Positions 34,929-44,251 of a stretch of 64,000 nucleotides of DNA are shown one piece after another. A program made the translations under genes and the position numbers. The notes below the pieces were generated by a model. That model was given only the letters and a program-made list of their open reading frames with translations, was not told where the DNA came from and did no database searches. Each line of letters starts with the position of its first letter. Positions within the stretch are counted from its first letter, which is position 1. The stretch comes from Fimbriiglobus ruber (GTDB lineage: Bacteria; Planctomycetota; Planctomycetia; Gemmatales; Gemmataceae): the NCBI RefSeq assembly GCF_002197845.1, contig NZ_NIDE01000001.1:1364001-1428000 (forward strand). Reading direction: 5' to 3'.

Positions 34929-35317
34929 CCGGTGCCTGGTCATGTGGACGGGTTCTGTGGGATGACGTCTTGGGGCTCGGCCCCAAACCCCGCCGGAGGG
35001 GTCGGACCCCTCCGGACCTCCCTTCTGCTCCCGATCAGGGGGGCGATCCCAAAAAGCGGATCGCCCCCCTGATCGCTCGCGGAGCCGTTTATTGATCCAA
35101 CAGGAACCGAGCGAGTCGTCGCTGTATCCTCACCTCACGAACTGTCGATGTCCTCTTGTCTCACGAACCGTCGCTGTCTTCCCGCCGCAATCAACCCTGG
35201 CCCCTGCGAGCGACCCGCGGACGAATCCGCTCTGGGATTCGTCCGCGGGTCGGGAGCAAGAAGGGAGGTCCGGAGGGGTTCCACCCCTCCGGCGGGGTTT
35301 GGGGCCGAGCCCCAAGA
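34929..35317. mobile_element. Structured repeat element with variable-stem hairpins, copy A
   Basis: The outer arms (about 34969-35022 and 35263-35316) are reverse complements. They contain two small hairpins each, TTGGGGC-TCG-GCCCCAA and CCGGAGGGGT-CGG-ACCCCTCCGG. Between them are two perfect 17-bp hairpins: 35033-35049 with 35058-35074, and 35212-35228 with 35235-35251. The conserved parts of the second are the reverse complement of those of the first, but the central 9 bp of each stem differ. No open frame is carried. A second copy is at 47301-47640. It lies between divergent DUF1501 and DUF1549/DUF1553 genes; the rest of 34824-35570 holds only promoters. Confidence 0.8.
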
Positions 35318-35570
35318 TGCTCCTGGAATTCTCAGCTACCTACCCGATTGCTGACGACCGCTTCAATCGCTGGACAGAGGGCCACTGACGAGTCAGTGCA
35401 GAGGATCGGAGTGCCTGTTCGATGCCGCCTCGTTCTAGCGATTCGTAGAGGTTGCCACTTGTTGCCCGAAATCGGCTAAGATGACCTTTCATTCCGACAG
35501 ACAACTGCCCCGACTGTCGGAACGATCGATCGGAATGATTCAACGCCTTCGTGTGGAGTCACGTCTCGTG

Positions 35571-38500
35571 ATGCCATTGGCCTCTCCGACCCGCCTTGCT
35601 CTGAGCGTAATCCTTGTCTGTCTGGGGCTGGTCTCGGCCGCACCGCGGGCGGCAGCAGACACAGTTCCGGACTTCGCCCGCGAAGTTCGGCCCATCCTGT
35701 CCCAATACTGCTTCAAGTGCCACGGCCCAGACGATAAGGCCCGCAAAGCGAAACTGCGACTGGACGAACCCGGCGCGGCGGTCAAGCACGGGGCGATCGT
35801 TGCGGGCAACGTCGACAGCGAATTCGTCCAACGGTTGTTTTCGGACGACGCGGAGCAGCGGATGCCGCCGGCGGCGACAAAGATGACGCTGACAGCCGTT
35901 CAAAAAGACGTGTTGAAACGGTGGGTCGCGGCCGGTGCGAAGTACGAATCACACTGGGCCTACGTCAAACCGACCCGCCCTGCCCTGCCCGCCGTCCACG
36001 ACCCGAAATGGGTGGTACGGAACCCGATCGACGCCTTCATCCTCGCGAGGCTGGCGAAAGAGGGGCTGTCGCAGTCGCCCGAGGCGGACCGGGCCACCCT
36101 GCTCCGGCGGGTTTACCTCGACCTGATCGGCCTGCCGCCGTCGCCGGAAGAAGTCAGCGCGTTCGTGGCGGACCAGTCCCCGGACGCTTACGAGAAGGTG
36201 GTGGATGCGCTGCTGAAGTCGCCACAGTACGGCGAGCGGTGGGCGCGAAAGTGGCTCGATCTGGCCCGGTACGCCGACACGAACGGGTACGAGAAGGACC
36301 GCCCGCGGAGCATCTGGCCGTACCGCAACTGGGTGATCGCCGCCCTCAACGCGGACATGCCGTTCGACGAATTCACGATCAAGCAACTCGCGGGCGACAT
36401 GCTCCCGAACGCCACCCCGGCCGACCGCATCGCCACCGGCTTCCACCGCAACACGATGCTGAACGAGGAAGGCGGCATCGACCCGCAGGAGTTCCGCTAT
36501 TACTCCGTGGTCGACCGGTTGGCCACGACCGGCACCACCTGGATGGGCCTGACGGTCGGCTGTGCCCAGTGCCACACGCACAAATACGACCCGATCTCCC
36601 ACACGGAATACTTCCGTCTGTTCGCGTTTTTGAACAACGCGGACGAACCGGAAATGGCCCTACCCGACCCGACAATCACGACTGCCCAAAACGACACCGC
36701 GGCTCGCGTCGCGAAACTGACCAGCGAACTGGGCAGCCATTTCCCGAAGGGCGTCGACGCCGACCGCGCCTTCGCGCACTGGCTCTGGGTTGAGCGGGCG
36801 CGGGCAACGCCCTGGCGCACGATCCAGCCGACGGATGCGAAATCGAACTCCCCGCTCCTGACGATCGAAGCCGACGGCACGGTGTTCGCCAGCGGCGACA
36901 TGACCAAGAGCGACACCTACGACCTCACGTTCCGCGGCGATTTTATCGGCGTCGCGGCCGTTCGCGTTGAAGCCTTGCCGGACGACCGATTGCCGAAGGG
37001 CGGCCCGGGCAGGATTTTCTACGAAGGCCCGTTCGGCGACTTCAAACTCAGTGAAATCACCGCCACGGCCGACGGCCGCCCGGTGAAGTTTACCCGCGCC
37101 TCGCACTCGTTCGCCGCGGGCGGGAATACCGCCGCGGCCGCGATCGACGGGAACCAACAGTCCGGATGGACCATCACTGGCGGGCAAGGTAAACGGCACG
37201 TCGCCGTCTTCTCGTTCGGTGAACCACTGGGGCCGACGAAAGAACTCGACCTGAAGATGCTGTTCGAGCATTATTACTCCTGCGGACTGGGCAAGTTCCG
37301 CGTGTCCGTGACGACCGCCCGTCACTCGCGGGCCACGGACATTCCGCCCGCGATCGAAGCCCTGCTTTTGAAACAGGACGCCACTCTCACCACCGCCGAC
37401 CGGACCACGCTGCGGGAACACTTTTACCTCACGACGACTCATCTGGCCGCAGCGCGCAAGCAAATCGACGACCTCCGCAAACAGGTGCCCCAGCCGACGA
37501 CAACGCTGGTCATGAGCGAGCGGCCGGGCAACAACCCGCGGCCGACCTTCCTGCACCAGCGTGGCGAGTTCCTCCGCTCGGCCGAGCGTGTCGAGGCGGG
37601 CGTGCCGGCGTTCCTGCCGACGATTCCGGCCGCTTCGAGGGACCGGCTCGCGTTCGCGAAATGGCTGGTGTCCGCGGACAACCCGCTCACCGCCCGGGTG
37701 ACTGTGAACCGCACGTGGGCGGCACTCTTCGGCCGCGGACTGGTTAAAACAACGGACGACTTCGGCTATCAGGGCGAATTCCCGAGCCACCCCGAACTGT
37801 TGGACTGGCTGGCCGTCGAGTTCGTTCAACCAAGCGATCCCGCGGCCCGCGAGTGGTCGATGAAGCGCTTGCACAAGCTCATCGTGACCTCGGCCACGTA
37901 CCGGCAGACGTCCCGCGCGACGCCCGCGACGCGGGAGAAAGATCCGCAAAACGTCCTCCTCGCCCGCGGCCCGCGGGTCCGCCTGGACGCGGAAGTGATC
38001 CGCGATTCTGCCCTCAAAGTTGCCGGGTTGTTGACGAACAAGGTGGGCGGCCCGAGCGTTCACCCGCCGCAGCCGGCGAGCGTCACCGAGGCGGCGTATG
38101 GCGGCCAGGCGTGGCCCGTCAGCAACGGCCCGGACCGATACCGGCGGAGTCTCTACACGTTCACCAAGCGCACGGCGCCGTTCGCGGCTTACACCACATT
38201 CGACGCGCCGAGTGGGGAAGCGTGTGTGGCTCGCCGCGACGTGTCGAATACGCCGCTCCAGGCACTCACCCTGCTCAACGACCATATGTTCCTCGAAGCC
38301 GCCACCGCCGCGGGCAAAGCCGTCGCGGCCGCCCCGGGTAGCGAAGCGGACAAAGTGAAGTTAATCTTCCGCGAGTTCTTGTCTCGCAATCCGACCCCGG
38401 ACGAAATGAAATTGCTCTCCGGCTTCCTGGAGAAAGAAACGCGGCACTATTCCGAGAAACCGGTGGACGCGCGGACGTTAACCGGCGCGGCCGCGGGCGA

Positions 38501-38588
38501 GAAACCGGCGACCGTCGCCGCGCGGGCCGCCTGGGTCGCGCTCGCGCGAACGCTCATGAACCTGGACGAGTTCGTGACGAAGAATTAG
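35571..38588 (+). CDS. DUF1549/DUF1553 protein with planctomycete-type cytochrome c motif
   Basis: A large exported protein, 1005 residues from the ATG at 35571. A signal peptide (ALSVILVCLGLVSAAPRAAA) is followed by FAREVRPILSQYCFKCHGPD, the planctomycete-type cytochrome c motif with one CxxCH haem site. Then comes DUF1549 (DAFILARLAKEGLSQSPEAD, RKWLDLARYADTNGYEKD, TVGCAQCHTHKYDPIS with a second CxxCH). The C-terminal DUF1553 has LVSADNPLTARVTVNRTW, SRATPATREKDP and RRDVSNTPLQALTLLNDHMF. An upstream ATG at 35535 is also possible. The family is thought to act with DUF1501 proteins in extracytoplasmic polymer or redox chemistry; this is not established. Confidence 0.92.
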   Translation: MPLASPTRLALSVILVCLGLVSAAPRAAADTVPDFAREVRPILSQYCFKCHGPDDKARKAKLRLDEPGAAVKHGAIVAGNVDSEFVQRLFSDDAEQRMPPAATKMTLTAVQKDVLKRWVAAGAKYESHWAYVKPTRPALPAVHDPKWVVRNPIDAFILARLAKEGLSQSPEADRATLLRRVYLDLIGLPPSPEEVSAFVADQSPDAYEKVVDALLKSPQYGERWARKWLDLARYADTNGYEKDRPRSIWPYRNWVIAALNADMPFDEFTIKQLAGDMLPNATPADRIATGFHRNTMLNEEGGIDPQEFRYYSVVDRLATTGTTWMGLTVGCAQCHTHKYDPISHTEYFRLFAFLNNADEPEMALPDPTITTAQNDTAARVAKLTSELGSHFPKGVDADRAFAHWLWVERARATPWRTIQPTDAKSNSPLLTIEADGTVFASGDMTKSDTYDLTFRGDFIGVAAVRVEALPDDRLPKGGPGRIFYEGPFGDFKLSEITATADGRPVKFTRASHSFAAGGNTAAAAIDGNQQSGWTITGGQGKRHVAVFSFGEPLGPTKELDLKMLFEHYYSCGLGKFRVSVTTARHSRATDIPPAIEALLLKQDATLTTADRTTLREHFYLTTTHLAAARKQIDDLRKQVPQPTTTLVMSERPGNNPRPTFLHQRGEFLRSAERVEAGVPAFLPTIPAASRDRLAFAKWLVSADNPLTARVTVNRTWAALFGRGLVKTTDDFGYQGEFPSHPELLDWLAVEFVQPSDPAAREWSMKRLHKLIVTSATYRQTSRATPATREKDPQNVLLARGPRVRLDAEVIRDSALKVAGLLTNKVGGPSVHPPQPASVTEAAYGGQAWPVSNGPDRYRRSLYTFTKRTAPFAAYTTFDAPSGEACVARRDVSNTPLQALTLLNDHMFLEAATAAGKAVAAAPGSEADKVKLIFREFLSRNPTPDEMKLLSGFLEKETRHYSEKPVDARTLTGAAAGEKPATVAARAAWVALARTLMNLDEFVTKN

Positions 38589-38710
38589 GCCGCGTTAATG
38601 GAAATGACGAGCTTTGGTAAGAAACCCACGCGGTCCGCTTCGAGTAGCCGCGCTTGTGCGAGTCAGTCCCCCCAAGGTATCATCGCGCTGAGACTGATGC
38701 CACGCGATCA

Positions 38711-39886
38711 ATGGAGAGTTCCGTGAAGTGCGCCATCCTGACCTCGTGTTTGGCCATTGTTGCCGGCACCGTGATGGCGCTTTCGGCCGCGGACCCCGCC
38801 CCGCCTTCGCGACCCGTAACCGAGCGCGACGCCCTATTTAATAAGTCGCGCGTGATCGATCTGACAATCGAAGTGAACAAGAGTGAAGTGGATTCTCTAC
38901 AGCGCGACCCGCGGAAATACGTCAAGGTGTCCCTGAAGGAAAACAACACCAAATACGCCGACGCGGGCATGCACTTGAAGGGTGCGGTCGGGAGCTTTCG
39001 CAACTTCGACGACAAGCCCGGCCTCACGTTTAACATGGACAAGTTCGTGGACGCCCAGCGATATCACGGGCTGGATAAGTTCCACCTCGCCAACTCGGTC
39101 CAGGACCCGACCTACCTGTCCGAACTGATCTGCGGCGAACTGTACCGAGCCGCGGGTGTTCCGGCCTCACGGATCAGTCACGCCGCGGTCACGCTCAACG
39201 GCCGCAAGAAGGGGCTTTACTATCTCAAAGAGGGCTACGACAAGGAATTCCTCCGCATCAATTTCGGTAGCCACAACGGGAACTTCTACGACGGCGGGTT
39301 CCTGCGGGACATCGACCAACCGCTCGAACTCATTTCGGGCAAGGGAGACGTGGCCGATCAGGGCGACCTCAAGGCACTGCTCGCCGCCGCACGCGAGAAG
39401 GACGAAAAGAAACGGTTTGAAAAGATGGAGAAGGTACTCGATGTAGATCGGTTCATCAGCTTCCTCGTACTCCAGGTCGTGACGTGGGACTGGGACGGCT
39501 ACCCGATCAAACGCAACAATTACCGCATCTACCACGACCCGAAGACGAACAAGATCACCTTTCTCCCGTCCGGAATGGACCAGATGTTCGGCGACACCAA
39601 CGGCCCCATCTTGCCTAACTTCGACGGCATCGTCGCCGCCGAGCTGATGAAAACGGCCGCGGGGAAGAAACGGTACTACACCCGGATGCGCGAGATCATG
39701 TCGACGGTGTACAACGTGGATCGATTAACCAAGCGATTGGACGAACTGGAAGCGGTTGTTCAACCGGCTTTGAAATCCGTTGATGACGGCGCGGGGCGCG
39801 ATTACAAGAACCAGGTTGACCGGCTGCGCGACGCCATCAAACAGCGAGCCAAAAGCGTCAACGAGCAGTTGAAGCAAGTGAAGTAA
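38711..39886 (+). CDS. CotH kinase family protein
   Basis: A 391-residue exported protein. The signal peptide covers CAILTSCLAIVAGTVMALSA. The body begins KSRVIDLTIEVNKSEVDSLQ, then has HLKGAVGSFRNFDDKPGLTF, LDKFHLANSVQDPTYLSELI, AGVPASRISHAAVTLNGRKK-GLYYLKEGYD and VVTWDWDGYPIKRNNYRIYH with FLPSGMDQMFGD. These are the successive motifs of CotH-type atypical kinases, which in Bacillus phosphorylate spore-coat proteins. The conserved Lys, Asp and Asn-Tyr positions look intact. A GTG at 38723 with GGAGAG just before it is an equally good start. It lies 122 bp after the DUF1549/DUF1553 gene on the same strand. Confidence 0.88.
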   Translation: MESSVKCAILTSCLAIVAGTVMALSAADPAPPSRPVTERDALFNKSRVIDLTIEVNKSEVDSLQRDPRKYVKVSLKENNTKYADAGMHLKGAVGSFRNFDDKPGLTFNMDKFVDAQRYHGLDKFHLANSVQDPTYLSELICGELYRAAGVPASRISHAAVTLNGRKKGLYYLKEGYDKEFLRINFGSHNGNFYDGGFLRDIDQPLELISGKGDVADQGDLKALLAAAREKDEKKRFEKMEKVLDVDRFISFLVLQVVTWDWDGYPIKRNNYRIYHDPKTNKITFLPSGMDQMFGDTNGPILPNFDGIVAAELMKTAAGKKRYYTRMREIMSTVYNVDRLTKRLDELEAVVQPALKSVDDGAGRDYKNQVDRLRDAIKQRAKSVNEQLKQVK

Positions 39887-40061
39887 TCCCCATTTGGTTT
39901 AACGGTGTGTCTTGGAACCCCGCACTCCGGACACGACGAATGAACGTGTTCTGGTAGCGTCGAGTGCGGGCTGATCGCGTTCTCGCATCGAAGTCCCAAA
40001 TTGAGAGATCATTTCGGCTCAAGACTTTTCCTCCGGTCCGTGGACAATTCGTGACCAGATG

Positions 40062-41312
40062 CAGGGCCTTTCCTTTATTCACTTTGTGGGATCCCAATCA
40101 GCGCCCGGGCTTCATCGTGGTGGATTTGCAGCCACTCGATGGCCTCCGGACGGTTCTCGGTGTCGACATCGGCCAACAGATGGACGACGGCGTTCCGGAT
40201 GGCGGCCAGGACCTGCGGAGCCGCACCCATCCGCACCCGGCAGCGGTCCTCGCCCAGGGTCTCATCCCGGACCCAATGCAATCCGTTCTCGATCTGCCAG
40301 TGATCCCGGAGGATGGACAGAAGTGTCGCCGCATTCGCCTGTTGGATCGACAGACTGGTGATTCCGTACACATCCTCGATCGTCTTCTTCCCTTTGACCG
40401 TCCGCTCGCGGGTGACGTGGAACCCTTGCTTGGCCCCCTTCCACTTCCCCTCGGCGGTCAGAATCGTCGTCGTGTGGAGGGTTCGCTTCTCGATCCGCCC
40501 ATGTCCCTTGTCGACCGACGTGGCCACCCGGTCGGGATCGGGTGCCGTTGGCAGGTCCTCAGGGGGAAGTGGCCGCCGCGATCGATCGGGCGGCGGTCGC
40601 GAAGGCGAATCCGGCTCGGATATCGGCGACCAAGGCCGGTTGGTTGTCCTTGGCCACGAGGACGTAGTCGCCCCCGGAATCGATCACCTGGGTGGCCAGA
40701 TCGCGCTGACAGAACATGGCGTCCCCGGTGACCACTTTGCCCCGCACGGGGAGGATACCGAGGAGTTCGAGGGCGGCCTTGTGTTCGTTCGTTTTGGCAT
40801 CGACCCGGACCTGAGCGAGGACGGCCTGGACGGCGGGTGCGTAGGCGGCCACCAAGTGGTGGCCGGGCACGTCCCCGTGGCGGCTGCCTCGCAACGTCTT
40901 GCCGTCGATCGCGATGTGCTCGAACGCGTGGGGGTCGAACCGGCCGGTCACCCACCGGGACAGGGCCGCTTCGAGGTCCTGGGGGTCGAAGCGGCGGAGG
41001 GTTCGGGAGAGGGTCGAGACGGTCGGCGTTTTGCCCCGCCGGAAGCCCAGGGCGTGAGCCAGCGGAGCCCCGTGCTGCCGTCCGAACCGGGAGATCCCGG
41101 CCAAGCTCTTGCGGCCACTCAGCATGGCCAGAGCGACCAGTCCCATGACCGCCGGGAGGGGATGAATGCGACCGTGGCGGCTGCGGGGATCGGGGAGGGT
41201 GGCGAGGGCCTCGTACAGCGTACACGCGGGCATGGGCAGCTCCTGGGAATCGGAAGGTGCCCCGTTTACCCAGCCCAGGTCGATTCAACAAGATGAAACA
41301 AGGAAAGGCCCT
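40062..41312 (-). mobile_element. ISAs1-family insertion sequence
   Basis: A 1.25-kb element with 14-bp inverted ends, CAGGGCCTTTCCTT at 40062-40075 and its complement at 41299-41312. It is flanked by the direct repeat TGACCAGATG (40052-40061 and 41311-41320; 8 to 10 bp depending on where the end is set). The intact ends and target duplication suggest recent movement. It carries one transposase frame with a one-base frame change. Insertion is in intergenic DNA between the cotH-type gene and the broken VTC gene. Confidence 0.9.
40075..41233 (-). pseudogene. ISAs1-family transposase, frameshifted
   Basis: The N-terminal part (41233 down to 40559, 224 residues) has LYEALATLPDPRSRHGRIHP and the DDE-fold blocks HIAIDGKTLRGSRH and VTGDAMFCQRDLATQVIDSG-GDYVLVAKDNQP. 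The C-terminal part (to 40075) has KGHGRIEKRTLHTT and RDHWQIENGLHWVRDETLGEDRCR. They are in different frames. The change is at a run of five C on the coding strand (plus-strand 40562-40566): the first frame reads TSP then TGA, while a minus-one shift gives TSPPEDLPTAPDP and continues into the second part. ISAs1 transposases are normally one frame of about 370-385 residues, which the shifted product would match. It is a one-base deletion, programmed slippage or an error. Confidence 0.85.
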
Positions 41313-41527
41313 GACCAGATGTGAGCAATCCGTGAAATGATTGTTAAAATGCCGTAGACACATCAGTTTTGATTCGGGTAAGTTAAGGTTTGATTCCCGC
41401 AGATCCGCCTCTCCGCTTTTGCTTCCCGGATCTGGAGTTACGTGCTTGTGGAAAGCGGTCACCACCTGGTCTCGGCCCGCTGTGCGTTCGCGCTTTTAGC
41501 GAAACAATGTGAAGATTCAGTGGAGGT

Positions 41528-42397
41528 ATGGTGAGGACAATGGATTTGTTCAATGATTGCCCGGAACCAGCTGCGGGCGGCGTTCCTCCGGTTCGTTCCG
41601 AACCCACGCCACTGCTCTCGCCATCTCTTTTCAACCCCGGCACGGAATCCCAGAGCGAGACGGCGTACGAGATTAAGTTTCTGCTTACAGAAGATCACGT
41701 TCGCGCCATCGTCGGGCGTGTGGCCAAGATCCTGGCGCTCGACCCGTACGCCGACCCCGCGCGGGGCAACGCGTATCAAACAACAAGTGTTTACACCGAC
41801 ACGCCGCAATTTGACGTGTTCGCCCGCGCGGAGGGCTACGCCCGCGACAAATTCCGGGCCCGCCGCTACGGGATTGCCGGGCCGGTGTTCATCGAGCGAA
41901 AAATCAAAAAAGGTGAGAAGGTCCGCAAGTAACGCAGTTGTATCGATGCGCAAGACGTTGTTCGACTCGCCCAACCTCACGTCAACGGCGAATGGGCCGG
42001 CGACTGGTTCCAGGGTCAACTCATCGAGAAACGTCTGCGCCCGGTTTGCCGAATTACTTACGACCGGGTCGCGTATCTCGGCTCCGTTGAAGGCGGCACG
42101 GTGCGGGTGACTTTCGACCGAAACATTCGCGGCGTTACCGCGGGGGGGTGGGAACTGGACGCGGTCGGCACGGCCCCCTTGCTGCTGACGGACCGGGTGG
42201 TTTGCGAATTCAAGTTTCGCATCGCGATGCCGGCGCTGTTGAAAGGTCTCGTCGCGGACCTCAACCTGGTCCCGGCGGCGTTCTCGAAATATCGCAACTT
42301 CGTGCTATCGACCGGTCTCGTGCCGGCCCGGGGCGACGAGGCAGCGATCACACAGGAAACCGAGATCCGGGACCGCGCCGACGCCCAGGCTTGCTGA
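41528..42397 (+). pseudogene. VTC-domain protein interrupted by one in-frame TAA
   Basis: The frame encodes a bacterial VTC-type domain (polyphosphate-polymerase fold, a triphosphate tunnel enzyme). It reads YEIKFLLTEDHVRAIVGRVA, YQTTSVYTDTPQFDVF and RRYGIAGPVFIERKIKKGEKVRK, then TAA at 41930-41932. The same frame goes on without another stop: RSCIDAQDV, WFQGQLIEKRLRPVCRITYD, GTVRVTFDRNIRG, VVCEFKFRIAMPALLKGLV, to 42397. Family members read KxRKRR at this spot, so the stop has replaced one codon of a basic run. The reconstructed protein is 289 residues, the normal length. Without readthrough the 134-residue fragment would lack half of the tunnel. An ATG at 41540 is an alternative start. Confidence 0.8.
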
Positions 42398-42435
42398 TTG
42401 ATTCGCGTTCCTCAACGCGGCCCTGCGGCGAACGG

Positions 42436-42745
42436 CTTTGGTTCATGAGGCGGCAGAGGTGGAAGGACGTAACCATCCCGCCGCAATCGCCCCCCCGCCC
42501 CCCCCCCCCCCCCCCCGCGCCGGCGCTCGGCGCGGGTCTCCGACCCCGCCGCTCGGCCGACCGCAGGTCTCCCGTCTCACGGCGCGTGCCCATCCGGTCG
42601 GTGTCTCGTGCGGTGAGTGACAGCAGAGGAGACCTGCGGTCGGCCGAACGGCGGGGTCGGAGACCCGCGCCGAGCGCCGGCGGCGCGCGTCGGACGGGAG
42701 ACCTGCGGCCAGGCCGAAGCACCTCTACCGCCTCATGAGCCACAG
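42436..42745. mobile_element. MITE-like palindromic element, copy 2
   Basis: Ends CTTTGGTTCATGAGGCGG (from 42436) and CCTCATGAGCCACAG (to 42745) are inverted. Inner arms 42518-42572 and 42628-42682 are reverse complements with one or two differences and carry the same GCGCTCGGCGCGGGTCTCCG block as copy 1. It contains a run of 19 C (42498-42516) preceded by another of seven, a place where assembly length may be uncertain. It lies in the gap between the broken VTC gene and purK; nothing else is seen in 42398-42825. Confidence 0.8.
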
Positions 42746-42825
42746 TTTTATGGCCAACCGGCCTCCCGTCCGTATTTGTTCAATTCGTAGGGAAGAAAGC
42801 GGTCCTTGTTTCACGGCGGGCTTCG

Positions 42826-43926
42826 ATGCGCATCGGTATCCTCGGCGGCGGGCAACTCGGGCGAATGATCGCGCTGGCGGGCTACCCACTCGGGACTCGC
42901 TGTACGGTCCTCGACCCGGCGGCCGACCCATGCGCTGGGCAGGTCTGCGGACATGTGCGCGGAGAGTTCGACCAGGATTTCCGCGCGATGTACGAGTTGG
43001 CCCAGGTGTCGGACGTCGTGACTTACGAGTTCGAGAACGTGCCGGTCGAATCGGCCCGGTGGTTGGCCGAGCGGGTGCCGGTGTTCCCGCCGCCGAGAGC
43101 GTTGGAAGTGTCGCAAGACCGGCTCGTGGAGAAATCGTTCTTTCGCGACCTCGGCATCCCCACTCCGCCGTTCGTGGCGGTCGATTCGCTCGGCGACTTC
43201 GAGGCCGCCCTGCGGGAAATCGGCATGCCGGCCGTCCTCAAAACCCGTCGGTTCGGGTACGACGGCAAGGGGCAAGTCGTCATCCGCAACCGGGTCGAGG
43301 CAGACGCCGCGTGGTCTCGGCTGGGCGGCCGCCCGCTGATACTGGAAGGCTTCGTCTCGTTCGATCGCGAACTGTCGATCCTCGCGGTTCGTAGCCGCAC
43401 CGGCGAAATCGTTTGTTACCCGCTTATCGAAAACGCCCACCGCGACGGCATCCTCCACCGTAGTCTCGCACCGGCTTCGGGCACCGGGGAAGAACTCACC
43501 GAACGAGCCCAGGAACACGCGGTTCACGTCCTCACCGAACTGGACTACGTCGGTGTCCTGACGATCGAGTGGTTTCAGGACGGCCCCCGCCTCCTGGCGA
43601 ACGAGATGGCCCCCCGCGTCCACAACTCGGGCCACTGGACGATCGAGGGAGCCCAGACGAGCCAGTTCGAGAATCACGTCCGCGCGATCTGCGGCCTCCC
43701 GCTCGGCAGTCCGGAAGCGGTCGGCTGGTCGGCGATGTACAACTTCATCGGTAGCGTCCTTCCCACGGCCGAGGTACTGAGCCGCCCGGCCGCCCACCTG
43801 CACCTCTACGGCAAGTCCGACCGCCCCGGCCGAAAAGTCGGGCACGTCACACTTCGGGCCGGAAGTTTGGACGATTTGGCAGAAAAACTGCCGGAATGGG
43901 ATCGTGCGTTCGAGCGGCGCGGCTAA
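42826..43926 (+). CDS. purK: 5-(carboxyamino)imidazole ribonucleotide synthase PurK
   Basis: A 366-residue cytoplasmic ATP-grasp enzyme. It uses ATP and bicarbonate to carboxylate aminoimidazole ribonucleotide (AIR) to N5-CAIR, step six of purine synthesis. The N terminus MRIGILGGGQLGRMIALAGY is diagnostic, with YEFENVPVE, PPPRALEVSQDRLVEKSFF, VLKTRRFGYDGKGQVVI and the metal-site region EWFQDGPRLLANEMAPRVHNSGHWTIEG. The length is normal. No purE is next to it. Upstream lies element copy 2; an ATG at 42826 opens the frame directly at the conserved strand. Confidence 0.95.
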   Translation: MRIGILGGGQLGRMIALAGYPLGTRCTVLDPAADPCAGQVCGHVRGEFDQDFRAMYELAQVSDVVTYEFENVPVESARWLAERVPVFPPPRALEVSQDRLVEKSFFRDLGIPTPPFVAVDSLGDFEAALREIGMPAVLKTRRFGYDGKGQVVIRNRVEADAAWSRLGGRPLILEGFVSFDRELSILAVRSRTGEIVCYPLIENAHRDGILHRSLAPASGTGEELTERAQEHAVHVLTELDYVGVLTIEWFQDGPRLLANEMAPRVHNSGHWTIEGAQTSQFENHVRAICGLPLGSPEAVGWSAMYNFIGSVLPTAEVLSRPAAHLHLYGKSDRPGRKVGHVTLRAGSLDDLAEKLPEWDRAFERRG

Positions 43927-44251
43927 AGCCAACCGCGAATCTGCGCCTTCAGCTCGCTCAAGCCTTGTTATCGCGTTGGCTCTCGCAACACGGCTTGGGT
44001 TCGCGTCTTTCAACGGGTTTAGACAGTCGAATCGGACTCAATCGAGAAATGAGAGCAACTTCTCGGCTTCATTCTTCACGTCCCAATTTTGGAAAACCGA
44101 AGAAAATGGGTGGTTACGGGGTTCTCGCCCAGAGCCGTTGACAGGATAAAATAGGGGGGTTGTATTAAATATGCAGGTTGCTCCCCCGGGTGAGTTACTC
44201 GACACTGGTTCGGACTGGTCGAACGCCACAGACCGCGGCCGGAGTTTCGGC
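43927..44251. other. Intergenic region, no gene seen
   Basis: About 325 bp between purK and the 157-residue gene. An open frame continues upstream from the latter to 44171, but the better ribosome binding site is at 44252. No repeat or hairpin stood out. Confidence 0.4.

Noticed and set aside
36660-38285. A 541-codon minus-strand frame opposite the DUF1549/DUF1553 gene
   Set aside because: Composition is that of a shadow (Arg/Gly/Val/Glu-rich, no motifs), while the plus strand has clear conserved blocks throughout.
42148-42738. Arg/Pro-rich frames across element copy 2
   Set aside because: They translate the palindrome and the C run and are present in similar form on both strands, as expected of a non-coding palindromic element.
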